42,426 nucleotides of DNA from NCBI RefSeq assembly GCF_900156025.1, contig NZ_FTMO01000024.1, forward strand, positions 1 through 42,426, given 5' to 3'. A program made the position numbers and the translations under genes. The notes below the pieces were generated by a model. It was not told the origin of the DNA. It was given only the letters and a program-made list of their open reading frames with translations, and ran no database searches. Source of the DNA: Allobosea sp. TND4EK4 (lineage in GTDB: Bacteria > Pseudomonadota > Alphaproteobacteria > Rhizobiales > Beijerinckiaceae). Below, piece after piece: positions 8,234-16,896 of this stretch (positions within the stretch are counted from its first letter, which is position 1; every line of letters begins with the position of its first letter).

Positions 8234-10972
8234 ATGAACGAGTCCGCGTTTCACCCTGAGGATGTGGCGCGGTCGGCGATTGACCGGCGGCTCGTCCTGT
8301 GCGGCTGGGTGGTCCAATCCCGTGTCGACATGAACCTCGGCGCCGGTCTGGGAGTCGCAGTCCGAGAATTCCAGACGGCGTCCGGCCCCGTAGATTACGC
8401 GCTCTTCGTCGGCCGGCGCCTTTGCGGCGTGATCGAGGCGAAATCGGCAGGAGTGACCCTCTCAGGCTTCTCGGACCAAGCCGCGCGATACATCGCCGAC
8501 CTCCCTCGGAACCTTGTGCTCGAGGAAGGCCAGGTCCGGTTTGAATATGTGGCGTCGGGCAGCGAAACCCTCTTCCGCGACCATGCCGATCCAAACCCGA
8601 CCTCTCGCACGGTCTTCGCCTTCCACCGGCCCGAGACGCTGGAGCGCTGGCTCGGCGAGCCCGTCACCCTTCGCGGTCGCCTGGGTCAGATGCCGCCCGT
8701 CATCACCGATGGACTACGCGAATGCCAGGTCGACGCGGTTTCGGCCCTCGAGGTCTCGATGGCACAGAACCGTCCGCGCGCTCTCGTCCAACTCGCCACC
8801 GGTGCGGGAAAGACCTTCACGGCTTGCACGCTGAGCTATCGTCTCCTCGCGCATGCCGGCTTTAAGCGCATTCTCTTTCTGGCCGACCGGGCCAATCTGG
8901 TCCGTCAGACGCGTGACGAGTACCTTGCCTATCGGCCACCCGGCACGGGCCGCTCCTTCTCGGAGATCTACAACGTCCAGAAGCTCGGCTCAGCCGGCAT
9001 CGACAAGGACGCGCAGATCGTCGTCGCGACGATCCAGCGGGTCTATTCGGTGCTCACGGGTAAACATCTGGACGAGGACGAGGAGGAGCAATCATCCTTC
9101 GAAATGTCGCGCGCCGAGACCGCGCGGCTCGTCTCCTACAACCCGGCGATCCCGATCGAGAGCTTTGACCTGGTGGTCACCGACGAATGCCACCGCTCGA
9201 TCTATGGGACCTGGCGTCAAGTCCTCGACTATTTCGACGCCTTCGTGGTGGGGCTGACGGCGACGCCGTCGCTGCACACGCTGGGCTTCTTCGGCAAGAA
9301 CCTCGTCGCCCAGTACCCCTACGAGCGATCGGTCGTTGATGGCGTCAATGTTGGGTTTGAGGTCTTCCGGATTCGCACCGAGATCGGCGAGCGGGGGTCG
9401 ACCGTCATTGCGGGCTACGATCTGCCGGTGCGCGACAAGCGCACACGCGTCCAGCGCTACGAGAACCTGACCGAGGATTTCAGCTACACACCCGACCAGA
9501 TCGATCGCTCGGTCCTCGTGCCCAACCAGATCAGGACGGTGCTGGAGACCTATCGGGACACGCTCTTCACCGAGCTTTTCCCAGGCCGCCGCGAGGTCCC
9601 CAAGACCCTGATCTTCGCCAAGGACGATCACCACGCTGAGGAGATCGTCGGCATGGTCCGCGAGGTGTTCGGCAAGGGCAACGACTTCGCCCGCAAGATC
9701 ACCTATCGCATCGACGGGGCTGATCCCGAGGTCCTGATCCGGGCCTTCAGGAACGACTATAACCCGCGCATCGCCGTCACCGTCGACATGATCGCGACGG
9801 GGACGGACATCAAGCCGCTCGAGGTACTAATCTTCCTGCGCGACGTGAAGTCCGAGCTCTATTTCGAGCAAATGAAGGGCCGTGGCGCGCGCACGATCGC
9901 TCCCCAGAAGCTGCAGGAAGTGACGCCCGATGCAGAGGCCAAGACGCGCTTCGTCCTGATCGACGCGGTTGGGGTGACTGAGAGCCTGAAGTCGATCTCG
10001 CAGCCGCTCGACCGGGAGCGCGCCATCTCCTTCGACAAGCTCGTCGACGAGGTCGCCGCAGGTCGACGCGACGACGACGCCTTTGCGACCTTGGCCGCGC
10101 GGCTGGCTGCGCTCGACCGTCGCATCGGCGACCGAGACCGCGCGGCGATCGTCAAGGCGACAGGTGGCGTTGATCTCGCCGGCATGGCGCGCCGGTTGCT
10201 CGATGCAATCGACCCCGACGCGCTTGCCACGCGCATTCCTGCCGACGCGCCGGAGCCAGAGCAACGCAAGGCGCGTGAGGCCGTAAAGGACACCGCCGCC
10301 GCCCTCTTCGATGACCCGGCTGTGCGACGTCTGCTTAAAGACGTGAAGGCCTCGACCGATATCCGCATCGACACCGTCTCGGTCGACGCGGTCGTCTCAT
10401 CAGGATGGGACGAGGGCAAGGCGACCGACACCGTCGAGCGCTTCAAGGCATTCATCGAGTCGCGCCGCGACGAACTGGTCGCGCTGCAGATCCTGTATCG
10501 CCTGCCATATGCCCAGCGCCGGCTGAGCTACGAGGCCGTGGACGATTTGCGCGAGGCGCTCCGTCGCCCGCCCTGGCTCCTAGAGCCGATCGACATCTGG
10601 CGAGCCTACAAGCGGCTCGCCAGCGACAAGGTTCGCGGCAACCCGTCGAACACGCTCGCCGACATTGTCGTACTCGTGCGCTACGCGCTCGGACAGGCCG
10701 ACACCCTGGAGCCCCTGCCGTCGATCGTCGCGGGTCGGTTTAATCTCTGGCTCGGCCGCGAGGAGAAGGCAGGACGCGCCTACACGGACGACCAGCGGGC
10801 TTGGCTTATGGCTATCCGCGACCATCTCGCGGTGAACATCGAGATCCGGACCGAGGATATGATGGATGCACCGGAGTTCTCGTCTCGCGGTGGCGTCGTC
10901 CGGGCGCGGGCCTTGTTCGGGACACGCCTTCCTGTGCTGCTCGATGAGCTGACCGAGGCTCTCGTCGCCTGA
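8234..10972 (+). CDS. hsdR: Type I restriction enzyme, R (endonuclease/translocase) subunit
   Basis: A 912-residue motor-nuclease subunit of a type I restriction-modification complex; it cuts unmodified DNA after ATP-driven translocation. The N-terminal PD-ExK nuclease shows D54 (VDYALFV) and E68-x-K70 (IEAKS). Walker A is ATGAGKT (188-194), motif II is DECH (317-320) and motif III is TATPS (342-346); motif VI-like QMKGRGART follows. The compact length and C-terminal layout fit the EcoEI-like (type IB) group. No strong Shine-Dalgarno precedes ATG 8234. The last codons (RLPVLLDELTEALVA) recur in degraded form downstream at 11008-11133. It heads the hsdR-vapBC-hsdS-DUF262-hsdM array on the same strand and looks intact. 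Confidence 0.93.
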   Translation: MNESAFHPEDVARSAIDRRLVLCGWVVQSRVDMNLGAGLGVAVREFQTASGPVDYALFVGRRLCGVIEAKSAGVTLSGFSDQAARYIADLPRNLVLEEGQVRFEYVASGSETLFRDHADPNPTSRTVFAFHRPETLERWLGEPVTLRGRLGQMPPVITDGLRECQVDAVSALEVSMAQNRPRALVQLATGAGKTFTACTLSYRLLAHAGFKRILFLADRANLVRQTRDEYLAYRPPGTGRSFSEIYNVQKLGSAGIDKDAQIVVATIQRVYSVLTGKHLDEDEEEQSSFEMSRAETARLVSYNPAIPIESFDLVVTDECHRSIYGTWRQVLDYFDAFVVGLTATPSLHTLGFFGKNLVAQYPYERSVVDGVNVGFEVFRIRTEIGERGSTVIAGYDLPVRDKRTRVQRYENLTEDFSYTPDQIDRSVLVPNQIRTVLETYRDTLFTELFPGRREVPKTLIFAKDDHHAEEIVGMVREVFGKGNDFARKITYRIDGADPEVLIRAFRNDYNPRIAVTVDMIATGTDIKPLEVLIFLRDVKSELYFEQMKGRGARTIAPQKLQEVTPDAEAKTRFVLIDAVGVTESLKSISQPLDRERAISFDKLVDEVAAGRRDDDAFATLAARLAALDRRIGDRDRAAIVKATGGVDLAGMARRLLDAIDPDALATRIPADAPEPEQRKAREAVKDTAAALFDDPAVRRLLKDVKASTDIRIDTVSVDAVVSSGWDEGKATDTVERFKAFIESRRDELVALQILYRLPYAQRRLSYEAVDDLREALRRPPWLLEPIDIWRAYKRLASDKVRGNPSNTLADIVVLVRYALGQADTLEPLPSIVAGRFNLWLGREEKAGRAYTDDQRAWLMAIRDHLAVNIEIRTEDMMDAPEFSSRGGVVRARALFGTRLPVLLDELTEALVA

Positions 10973-10997
10973 TGTCCACCGCTGGTGGATACCCCAT
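10874..10997 (+). repeat. Imperfect direct repeat, copy 1 (3' end of hsdR)
   Basis: This segment covers the last 33 codons of hsdR, the stop codon and tgtccaccgctggtggatac. It is repeated about 134-136 bp further on at 11008-11133 with roughly one base in five changed. The post-stop piece ccaccgctggtggata is identical in both copies and contains a short palindrome, ccaccgctggtgg. Confidence 0.8.
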
Positions 10998-11007
10998 AGG
11001 CGCCCCT

Positions 11008-11133
11008 GAATTCTCGTGGCGAGGATTCATCGGGTGAGCGCGCGGGTTCTGTTCGTAACACGCCTGTCTGCGTTGTTCGACGAGCTGACCGAGGCGCTCA
11101 TCACCTGATGCCCACCGCTGGTGGATACCTCAT
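11008..11133 (+). pseudogene. Diverged second copy of the hsdR 3' end
   Basis: One frame here reads VSARVLFVTRLSALFDELTEALIT followed by a stop, clearly homologous to the hsdR C-terminus (VVRARALFGTRLPVLLDELTEALVA). There is no start and no upstream hsdR sequence, so it is a relic of a tandem duplication or of a second hsdR allele left by recombination. It lies between hsdR and the vapBC pair and may mark the event that inserted vapBC into the operon. Confidence 0.75.
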
Positions 11134-11184
11134 CTATCTTCAGTTTTGGCTTCAGCTCGGCGGTGGAATTTGGTAGACACCCGT

Positions 11185-11194
11185 GGTGTACACC
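11185..11194. promoter_or_regulatory. Palindrome ggtgtacacc upstream of vapB, candidate operator
   Basis: A perfect 10-bp palindrome 15 bp upstream of the vapB start, preceded by the related ggtagacacc (11172-11181). VapB-type antitoxins usually autoregulate by binding palindromes at this position. The same 10-mer recurs at 11890-11899, inside the first codons of hsdS. Binding is inferred only from position. Confidence 0.4.
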
Positions 11195-11208
11195 GATAGG
11201 TTGATGCG

Positions 11209-11472
11209 ATGTCGCTGCCCCCCGAACGATCCACCGCGAAGCTGTTCATGCACAGCCGCAGCCAGGCGGTGCGCCTGCCCAAGCAGTTTCGCTTTGAGGG
11301 CACGGAGGTGCGCATCAGACGCAACGGCGACCAAGTAATCCTCGAACCGATGGAGAAGGGGCCAATCGACCTCGACCGATTCTGGGCAGAACTAGACGCC
11401 ATCGGGACTGAAGACGTCCCGCCCGAAGGCTCCCCTACCGACTTCGGTCCGTCGAGGGGCACCAGCGCATGA
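11209..11472 (+). CDS. vapB: VapB-family antitoxin (AbrB-like fold)
   Basis: An 87-residue protein. The N-terminal half contains TAKLFMHSRSQAVRLPKQFRF and GTEVRIRRNGDQVILEP, the swapped-hairpin AbrB/SpoVT fold seen in VapB antitoxins that bind operator DNA; the C-terminal tail (ELDAIGTED) would wrap around the toxin. Its stop codon overlaps the vapC start by ATGA. Expected role: neutralise VapC and repress its own promoter, possibly through the palindrome at 11185. It is preceded by the hsdR relic and followed by vapC and hsdS with overlapping codons. Confidence 0.9.
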   Translation: MSLPPERSTAKLFMHSRSQAVRLPKQFRFEGTEVRIRRNGDQVILEPMEKGPIDLDRFWAELDAIGTEDVPPEGSPTDFGPSRGTSA

Positions 11473-11876
11473 TCTGCCTGGATGCCAACGTCGTCATCGC
11501 CATCGTGACCATGCGCAACACAAAGCTGAGGAGGCGCCTCGGTGAGGCGCTTCATGCCGGCACGCCGATCGTCCTGCCGGTAGTCGCGCTGCAGGAGCTG
11601 CGCTACGGCTTCGCCAAGAGCACACAGCACGAGGTCGAAGAACAGCGCTTCGAGAAATTCCTGAGCCTGGGGATCGCCATCCTGCCCTTCGAGGCGGACG
11701 ATGCCCTTCAAGCAGCGGAGATCCGCACCGCGATGGACGTGTACTATGCCCCCATGGACCCATATGACGCTCTGGTTGCCGCGCAGGCCCTCCGTCACGG
11801 TGCCACGCTTGCGACGTTGAACAAGGAGGGTTTCGAGCGCGTCCCGGGGCTGAAGGTGATGGATTGGGCGGAATGA
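11469..11876 (+). CDS. vapC: VapC-family PIN-domain ribonuclease toxin
   Basis: A 135-residue PIN-domain protein. The acidic metal site is visible as D5 (CLDANVV), E43 (LQELRYG) and D97/D100 in MDPYDALVAAQAL, close to the IGPYDxLIAAxA consensus of VapC toxins that cleave RNA, often tRNA or rRNA. It starts on the ATGA overlap with vapB and its stop overlaps the hsdS start, again by ATGA, so toxin and specificity subunit are likely translationally coupled. The family usually sits as a free two-gene operon; here it lies inside a restriction-modification operon. Confidence 0.92.
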   Translation: MICLDANVVIAIVTMRNTKLRRRLGEALHAGTPIVLPVVALQELRYGFAKSTQHEVEEQRFEKFLSLGIAILPFEADDALQAAEIRTAMDVYYAPMDPYDALVAAQALRHGATLATLNKEGFERVPGLKVMDWAE

Positions 11877-13393
11877 ACGTTCAGGCGGCGGTGTACACCA
11901 ATGAGCGGGGGCAAGACCGTAAGCATACGCCATGGCCCTTGCCTGCTGGTTGGACTTGGGTCGCCCTCGACGACCTTGGCAATTGGACGGGGGGCGGTAC
12001 TCCTTCGAAGACCGTAGCGTCATTCTGGACCGATGGCACGATCCCTTGGGTTTCCCCCAAGGATATGAAGCTCGATGTGATCGGTACGACGGAGGACCTG
12101 ATCACCAAAGAGGCATTGGACCGCTCGGCCACCAAACTCGTGCCCGCCGGCTCGGTGCTGATGGTCATGCGATCGGGGATCCTGCGGCACTCGTTCCCCG
12201 TGGCCCGGACGGATCGGCCTGTGACCCTGAACCAAGACTTGCGAGCGCTGACGCCTATCAACGCGCTCGATCCCAACTATCTCGCGCGATACCTGGCCCG
12301 GTCCGCGCGAGCCGTTCTGGATGCGTGCTCCAAGGACGGCACCACGGTCAACAGCATCGATGCAAAGTCTCTCGGTCGCTTCCGGGTGCCGGTTCCGCCC
12401 CTTGCCGAGCAACATCGCATCGTCGCCCGGATCGACGCCCTGTTCGAGGAGATCGCTGAGGGTGAGCAGGCCTTGGATGCGGCGCGCAAGGGCCTTGAAA
12501 CATATCGTCGCGCTCTGCTGAAGGCTGCAGTGACCGGGGAGCTGACGGCGGATTGGCGGGAGACGACCGATGTCGACGTTTCCGGGCAAGATATCGTGCG
12601 GCTCATCGAACACGATCTGAGCTTGGCGAAACGACGACCTGCACCATCAGGCGAGTCGGCAGGCCTTTTGCCGATCCCAGATACTTGGGGATGGAGTACC
12701 TTGGGCACGCTCGCCAGTTCCGTGCGAAATGGGACATCGTCCGCCCCTCGCGCAACACCTAACGACAATGAAATTCTACGGATTTCCGCGGTTCGATCGA
12801 TGTACATAGATGCGTCGCAAATCCGCTACCTGAGCGAGTCTCAAGCAGCCGCATCCGCCGAGGCGACAGTCCAGTCGGGGGATCTGCTCTTCACCCGCTA
12901 CAACGGGTCTGCCGATCTGGTTGGCGTTGGCGCTATCTATCGAGGGCCTCAAAGGTTCTATCCCGACAAGATCATTCGTGTCCGTCTTCATGCGGCGCTC
13001 GAGGACGGCGCAGCCTTCGTGGAACTCGCAGCGAACGCAGGCAACGGTCGCAAACACATAGCGGCGAACATCAAGACAACGGCCGGCCAGCAAGGCCTGT
13101 CCGGAGAGTCGCTGAAGCAAACGCCTATACCTGTTCCTCCGCCCAGCGAGGCGAAGGAGATCCTTCGCCGCGTAGCCGATGGCCTCGCAGCCGCGAGCGA
13201 CACCCGGCACGTTCTCGACGCCGAGGCCTCCGACGTCCAGCGCCTGCGCCAGTCCATCCTCAGGGCTGCCTTCGAGGGGCGGCTCGTGCCGCAAGACCCC
13301 GGCGACGAGCCCGCCGGCGCCACCCTGGCACGGCTGAAGGCTTCCAATACAATCGCCACACCCGCCCGCCGCGGGCGGCGTGCGAAATCATAA
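11873..13393 (+). CDS. hsdS: Type I restriction enzyme, S (specificity) subunit
   Basis: A 506-residue specificity subunit that picks the bipartite target sequence for both methylation and cutting. It has two target-recognition domains: TRD1 follows LPAGWTWVALDDLGNWTGGGTP, and TRD2 follows IPDTWGWSTLGTL. Each is followed by a conserved helical spacer (VPVPPLAEQHRIVARIDALF near residue 180, and the C-terminal PPPSEAKEILRRVADGL...LRQSILRAAFEGRLVPQDP). I chose ATG 11873, which overlaps the vapC stop as ATGA, rather than the in-frame TTG at 11864. The hsdS-DUF262 gap is 14 bp. Recognition sequence cannot be predicted from reading. Confidence 0.92.
   Translation: MNVQAAVYTNERGQDRKHTPWPLPAGWTWVALDDLGNWTGGGTPSKTVASFWTDGTIPWVSPKDMKLDVIGTTEDLITKEALDRSATKLVPAGSVLMVMRSGILRHSFPVARTDRPVTLNQDLRALTPINALDPNYLARYLARSARAVLDACSKDGTTVNSIDAKSLGRFRVPVPPLAEQHRIVARIDALFEEIAEGEQALDAARKGLETYRRALLKAAVTGELTADWRETTDVDVSGQDIVRLIEHDLSLAKRRPAPSGESAGLLPIPDTWGWSTLGTLASSVRNGTSSAPRATPNDNEILRISAVRSMYIDASQIRYLSESQAAASAEATVQSGDLLFTRYNGSADLVGVGAIYRGPQRFYPDKIIRVRLHAALEDGAAFVELAANAGNGRKHIAANIKTTAGQQGLSGESLKQTPIPVPPPSEAKEILRRVADGLAAASDTRHVLDAEASDVQRLRQSILRAAFEGRLVPQDPGDEPAGATLARLKASNTIATPARRGRRAKS
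11890..11899. promoter_or_regulatory. Second ggtgtacacc palindrome, inside hsdS codons 6-9
   Basis: Identical to the palindrome upstream of vapB (11185-11194), 705 bp away, so the pair flanks vapBC. It could be a second VapB site or a scar of the vapBC insertion; it could also be chance, since the codons simply encode part of AVYTN. Confidence 0.25.
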
Positions 13394-13407
13394 TCAGGAT
13401 CAGGCGC

Positions 13408-15108
13408 ATGCAATTCGAGCCGATGGAACTGGAACCGATCAAGGCCGGCCAGGAACGCCTCAGTCGCGTATTCAGTGACGAATTCGCCTTCGCGATCCCC
13501 ACCTATCAGCGGCCCTACGCCTGGGAGAAAGAGCAGGCCGAGGCGCTGCTCGACGACATTCTGGCGGCACTGAACGAAGCGATCGAAACAAGGGAGCCCA
13601 TTACCTACTTTTTAGGCAGCATCGTCCTCATCAAGCAGCCGGGCTCATCTGAAGCCAAGGTCGTGGATGGCCAGCAGCGGCTGACGACGCTCACCATCCT
13701 CTTATCGGTGCTACGTGATCTTTCGTCTCTCGAGGTGTCGATCAAGCGCCATGCCTATATCTGCGAGGAGGGAGACCCGGATAAGGGCTCGAAGAGCCGC
13801 TACCGTCTCACGCTGCGCAAGCGCGACGAGGAGTTTTTCCGTTCCGCAATCCAAAACAAGGGCGTGACCGGTACGCTGCCTGGCACCAAGGGGCTTGCCG
13901 ACAGCCGATTGCGGATTGTTGAAAATGCCACGCTGTTCCATACCCGCGTAAAAGCGATGCCTGCCGAACGGCGCGACCGGCTCGTCGCATTCCTGCTGCA
14001 GCGCTGCTATCTCGTGGTCATCGCCGTGGCGAACGTCGACATGGCACATCGCGTGTTCACCGTCCTCAACGCGCGCGGCCTCGACCTTACGCCCGCCGAC
14101 ATCCTTAAGGCCGATCTTCTCGATCGAGTTCCGTCTTCTGAGGAGAAGGACTACTCGGACTCATGGGAGGCCATCGAGGAGCAACTCGGGCGCGAGCGCT
14201 TCTCGGAACTGTTTCAGCACATCCGGATGATCTATCAGCGTGAGAAACCGCGCGAGCGGCTGGAAATCGGTTTCAAAAGGTTCGTGACCGACTTCGCCGA
14301 TCACGACAAATTCATGAAGGACGTGCTGCAGCCAATCGGCGCGACCTTCGCCAAGCTCCTGTCGCCTCCGGCCTTCGCAACGCTCTACGGCGACGAGGCC
14401 ACGAAGCGGCTGCGCTATCTCAGCAAGCTCGATAACAACGACTGGCTGCCGGTCGCGCTCAAATTCTTCGCACACACGAAGCCCTCTGCCGAAGACGCGG
14501 CCCTGTTCATGCGGCGCCTGGAGACTTTGGCCTATTTCCTCTTTGTCACCCGCGCCGATATCAACGAGCGCATCAGGCGGTTTGCTGCCGTTCTAACCGA
14601 CCTCGTGGGCGGTGAATGGAAGGGCAAGGCGATCGAACTGAGCAAGGACGACAAAGCGGCGTTCCGCAGGGATCTCGACGGCCGGATCTATCAGCTCACA
14701 CGGGTGCGATTGCCTCTCCTCCTTCGTCTCGATGCCGAGCTGTCATCAGGCGGCGCGACTTATAGCCACGACATCGTTTCTGTTGAACACGTGCTTCCAC
14801 AGACGCCGGACGCTGCAAGCCAATGGCTGAAGGACTTCCCTGACGAGGTGATGCGTGATGGTTGGACCCATAAGCTGGCCAATCTCATGCTGCTGACGCT
14901 GCGCAAAAACATACAGGCCAGCAACTGGGACTTCTCGACGAAGAAGGAGCGCTACTTCTCCGATAGCGGCGGGGTTTCCCCGTTCGTCGTGACCACGCAG
15001 GTGCTGGGCGAACAGTCATGGACGCCGGCCGTTCTCGAGGCTCGCCAGAAGTCGCTCCTCGCGCGGCTCTATGCGACTTGGGACATCGCGCCCGAGACGC
15101 AATCATGA
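13408..15108 (+). CDS. DUF262/DUF1524 (GmrSD-like) protein within the hsd operon
   Basis: A 566-residue protein. The N-terminal DUF262 domain shows IPTYQRPYAW (30-39) and VVDGQQRLTTL (85-95), a ParB/Srx-like nucleotide-using fold. The C-terminal DUF1524 HNH-like nuclease domain shows SVEHVLPQTP and the downstream LANLMLL...N...SNWDFSTKKERYF pattern. GmrSD relatives restrict DNA with modified cytosines; single-chain DUF262-DUF1524 proteins occur often beside type I systems. A Shine-Dalgarno-like aggatcagg precedes ATG 13408, and its stop overlaps the hsdM start by ATGA, so it is made with the complex. Whether it is a type IV nuclease or an accessory subunit is unknown. Confidence 0.88.
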   Translation: MQFEPMELEPIKAGQERLSRVFSDEFAFAIPTYQRPYAWEKEQAEALLDDILAALNEAIETREPITYFLGSIVLIKQPGSSEAKVVDGQQRLTTLTILLSVLRDLSSLEVSIKRHAYICEEGDPDKGSKSRYRLTLRKRDEEFFRSAIQNKGVTGTLPGTKGLADSRLRIVENATLFHTRVKAMPAERRDRLVAFLLQRCYLVVIAVANVDMAHRVFTVLNARGLDLTPADILKADLLDRVPSSEEKDYSDSWEAIEEQLGRERFSELFQHIRMIYQREKPRERLEIGFKRFVTDFADHDKFMKDVLQPIGATFAKLLSPPAFATLYGDEATKRLRYLSKLDNNDWLPVALKFFAHTKPSAEDAALFMRRLETLAYFLFVTRADINERIRRFAAVLTDLVGGEWKGKAIELSKDDKAAFRRDLDGRIYQLTRVRLPLLLRLDAELSSGGATYSHDIVSVEHVLPQTPDAASQWLKDFPDEVMRDGWTHKLANLMLLTLRKNIQASNWDFSTKKERYFSDSGGVSPFVVTTQVLGEQSWTPAVLEARQKSLLARLYATWDIAPETQS

Positions 15109-16550
15109 ACGCCCAAACCCTCGTCGCCAAGGTCTGGAACTTCGCCCATGTTCTGCGCGATCAGGGTGTCTCCTATCAGGCCTACATATCGCAGATCTCC
15201 TATCTGCTCTTCCTCAAGATGGACGAGGAGCGCGTCACCCAGATCGGTGAGGCCTCGCTGCTGCCGGACGGGTCACGCTGGCCCAACATCCGGGACCTGA
15301 CCGGCGAGGCACTTCAGTCGAAATATGCCAAGGTGCTGGAGACCCTGTCGCGTCATGGTGGAATCATCGGGGCGATCTTCCTCAAGGCCCAGAACGAGAT
15401 TCAGGACCCTGCCAAGCTGCGCCGTCTCGTCGGCCTGATCGACAGCGAGACCTGGCTGGGCCTGCCCGTCGACGTGAAGGGCGACATCTATGAGGGCCTG
15501 CTCGCCCGCAACGCCGAGGACGTCAAATCCGGAGCAGGTCAGTACTTCACGCCCCGGTCGGTCATCGAGACGATAGTCGCCGTGGTCGACCCCGAGCCGC
15601 ACCAGACTGTCCACGACCCTGCCTGCGGAACGGCCGGGTTCCTGCTCGCCGCCTGGGAGTGGATGAAGGCCAAGCCATCCGCACGCGACCGACGCATCTA
15701 CACCGAGTTGCGAAACAAGTTCTCCGGCGTCGACATCGTGCCCGAGGTCGTCCGCCTCGCGGCGATGAACCTCTACCTGCACGGGATCACTGGAGCGGAT
15801 TCGATCGTCGAGGCCAAGGACGCGCTTCTGACGCCGAGCCCTCGCGCCTACGACATCGTGCTGACGAACCCGCCCTTCGGCCGCAAGCAGAGCTACCGCA
15901 TCATCCGGGAGGACGGCGAGACCGACAGCGAGCGCGACGACTACGACCGCTCGGATTTCTTTGTCACGACCTCCAACAAGCAGCTGAACTTCCTACAGCA
16001 CATCATGACGGTCCTGGCACCCAATGGCGAAGCGGCCGTGGTGTTACCCGACAATGTCCTCTTCGAGGGCGGTGCGGGGGAGGCCATCCGGCGGCGTCTC
16101 CTGCAGAACTTCGACTTCCACACCCTACTGCGACTGCCTACGGGCATCTTCTACAAGCAAGGGGTGAAGGCCAACGTGCTCTTCTTCGACAAGAAGCCGC
16201 CCTCGGAGGAGGCGTCGACCAAGGAGCTCTGGGTCTACGACCTGCGCACGAACAAGCGCTTTACCCTGAAGGAGCGGCCGATGGTCAAGGCCGACCTCGA
16301 TGACTTCACGGCCTGCTACCGCTCAGGCCGGCGCTTCGAGCGCGAAGAGTCCGAGCGCTTTCGGCGATACCCGTTGGAGACCCTGCTCGCGCGCGACAAG
16401 GTCAACCTGGACGTCTTCTGGCTCAAGGACGACACCCTCGACGACCCCGACCTGCTGCCGCCGCCCGACGAGGTCGCCGCTGAGGTCGTGGAGAGCCTTG
16501 AGGCCGCGCTGGAACGCTTCCGTGGTGTGGCGGCGAGCCTAAAGGGTTAA
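15105..16550 (+). CDS. hsdM: Type I restriction-modification N6-adenine methyltransferase, M subunit
   Basis: A 481-residue methyltransferase. The N-terminal helical HsdM domain is followed by QYFTPRSVI, SAM-binding motif I DPACGTAGF (171-179) and catalytic motif IV NPPF (255-258), as expected for N6-adenine methylation by the N12 class. It modifies the host copies of the target and is needed with HsdS for both modification and restriction. ATG 15105 is chosen because it overlaps the upstream stop as ATGA and starts the conserved MNAQTLVAKVWNFAHVLRDQGVSYQ-like helix. It is the last gene of the operon and faces the convergent gene ending at 16588. Confidence 0.94.
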   Translation: MNAQTLVAKVWNFAHVLRDQGVSYQAYISQISYLLFLKMDEERVTQIGEASLLPDGSRWPNIRDLTGEALQSKYAKVLETLSRHGGIIGAIFLKAQNEIQDPAKLRRLVGLIDSETWLGLPVDVKGDIYEGLLARNAEDVKSGAGQYFTPRSVIETIVAVVDPEPHQTVHDPACGTAGFLLAAWEWMKAKPSARDRRIYTELRNKFSGVDIVPEVVRLAAMNLYLHGITGADSIVEAKDALLTPSPRAYDIVLTNPPFGRKQSYRIIREDGETDSERDDYDRSDFFVTTSNKQLNFLQHIMTVLAPNGEAAVVLPDNVLFEGGAGEAIRRRLLQNFDFHTLLRLPTGIFYKQGVKANVLFFDKKPPSEEASTKELWVYDLRTNKRFTLKERPMVKADLDDFTACYRSGRRFEREESERFRRYPLETLLARDKVNLDVFWLKDDTLDDPDLLPPPDEVAAEVVESLEAALERFRGVAASLKG

Positions 16551-16587
16551 TCGCGGGCAGCCTTACGCCGCCCGGACGGCCCCAAGG

Positions 16588-16884
16588 TCAAAGGTCCTTT
16601 TCGGACTCGTAACCGAGCGCCGCCACCGCCCGCCCCTTTGCCCCGAAAACTATGGCATCCATCCCCTCTCGGTGTGCCAACTTTTCGGCGTCGCTAAGCA
16701 CCTGATGTTCGAGGAGCGCGGCGGCTGCGCCTGCAGCAGAGCGGACCGCCCCCAGGGCGAAAGTCATCGCCTCACCATATTCGCATCCCGACACGGCCAT
16801 TCGGGTCATCGCCGTCGAGTGCAGCAATGTCGTGAGCTGGGCATGTTCAAACGGCACACGCCAGTCGTCGGCTTTTTCACTCAT
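16588..16884 (-). CDS. Small hypothetical protein, third gene of the Mob-like operon
   Basis: A 98-residue, alanine-rich helical protein with no recognised domain. ATG 16884 is preceded by AGGAG at 7 bp spacing and lies 12 bp downstream of the stop of the Mob-like gene, so it is almost certainly the last gene of that operon. It has no signal peptide and no clear membrane segment. Confidence 0.65.
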   Translation of the reverse strand: MSEKADDWRVPFEHAQLTTLLHSTAMTRMAVSGCEYGEAMTFALGAVRSAAGAAAALLEHQVLSDAEKLAHREGMDAIVFGAKGRAVAALGYESEKDL

Positions 16885-16896
16885 TGATATCTCCTG

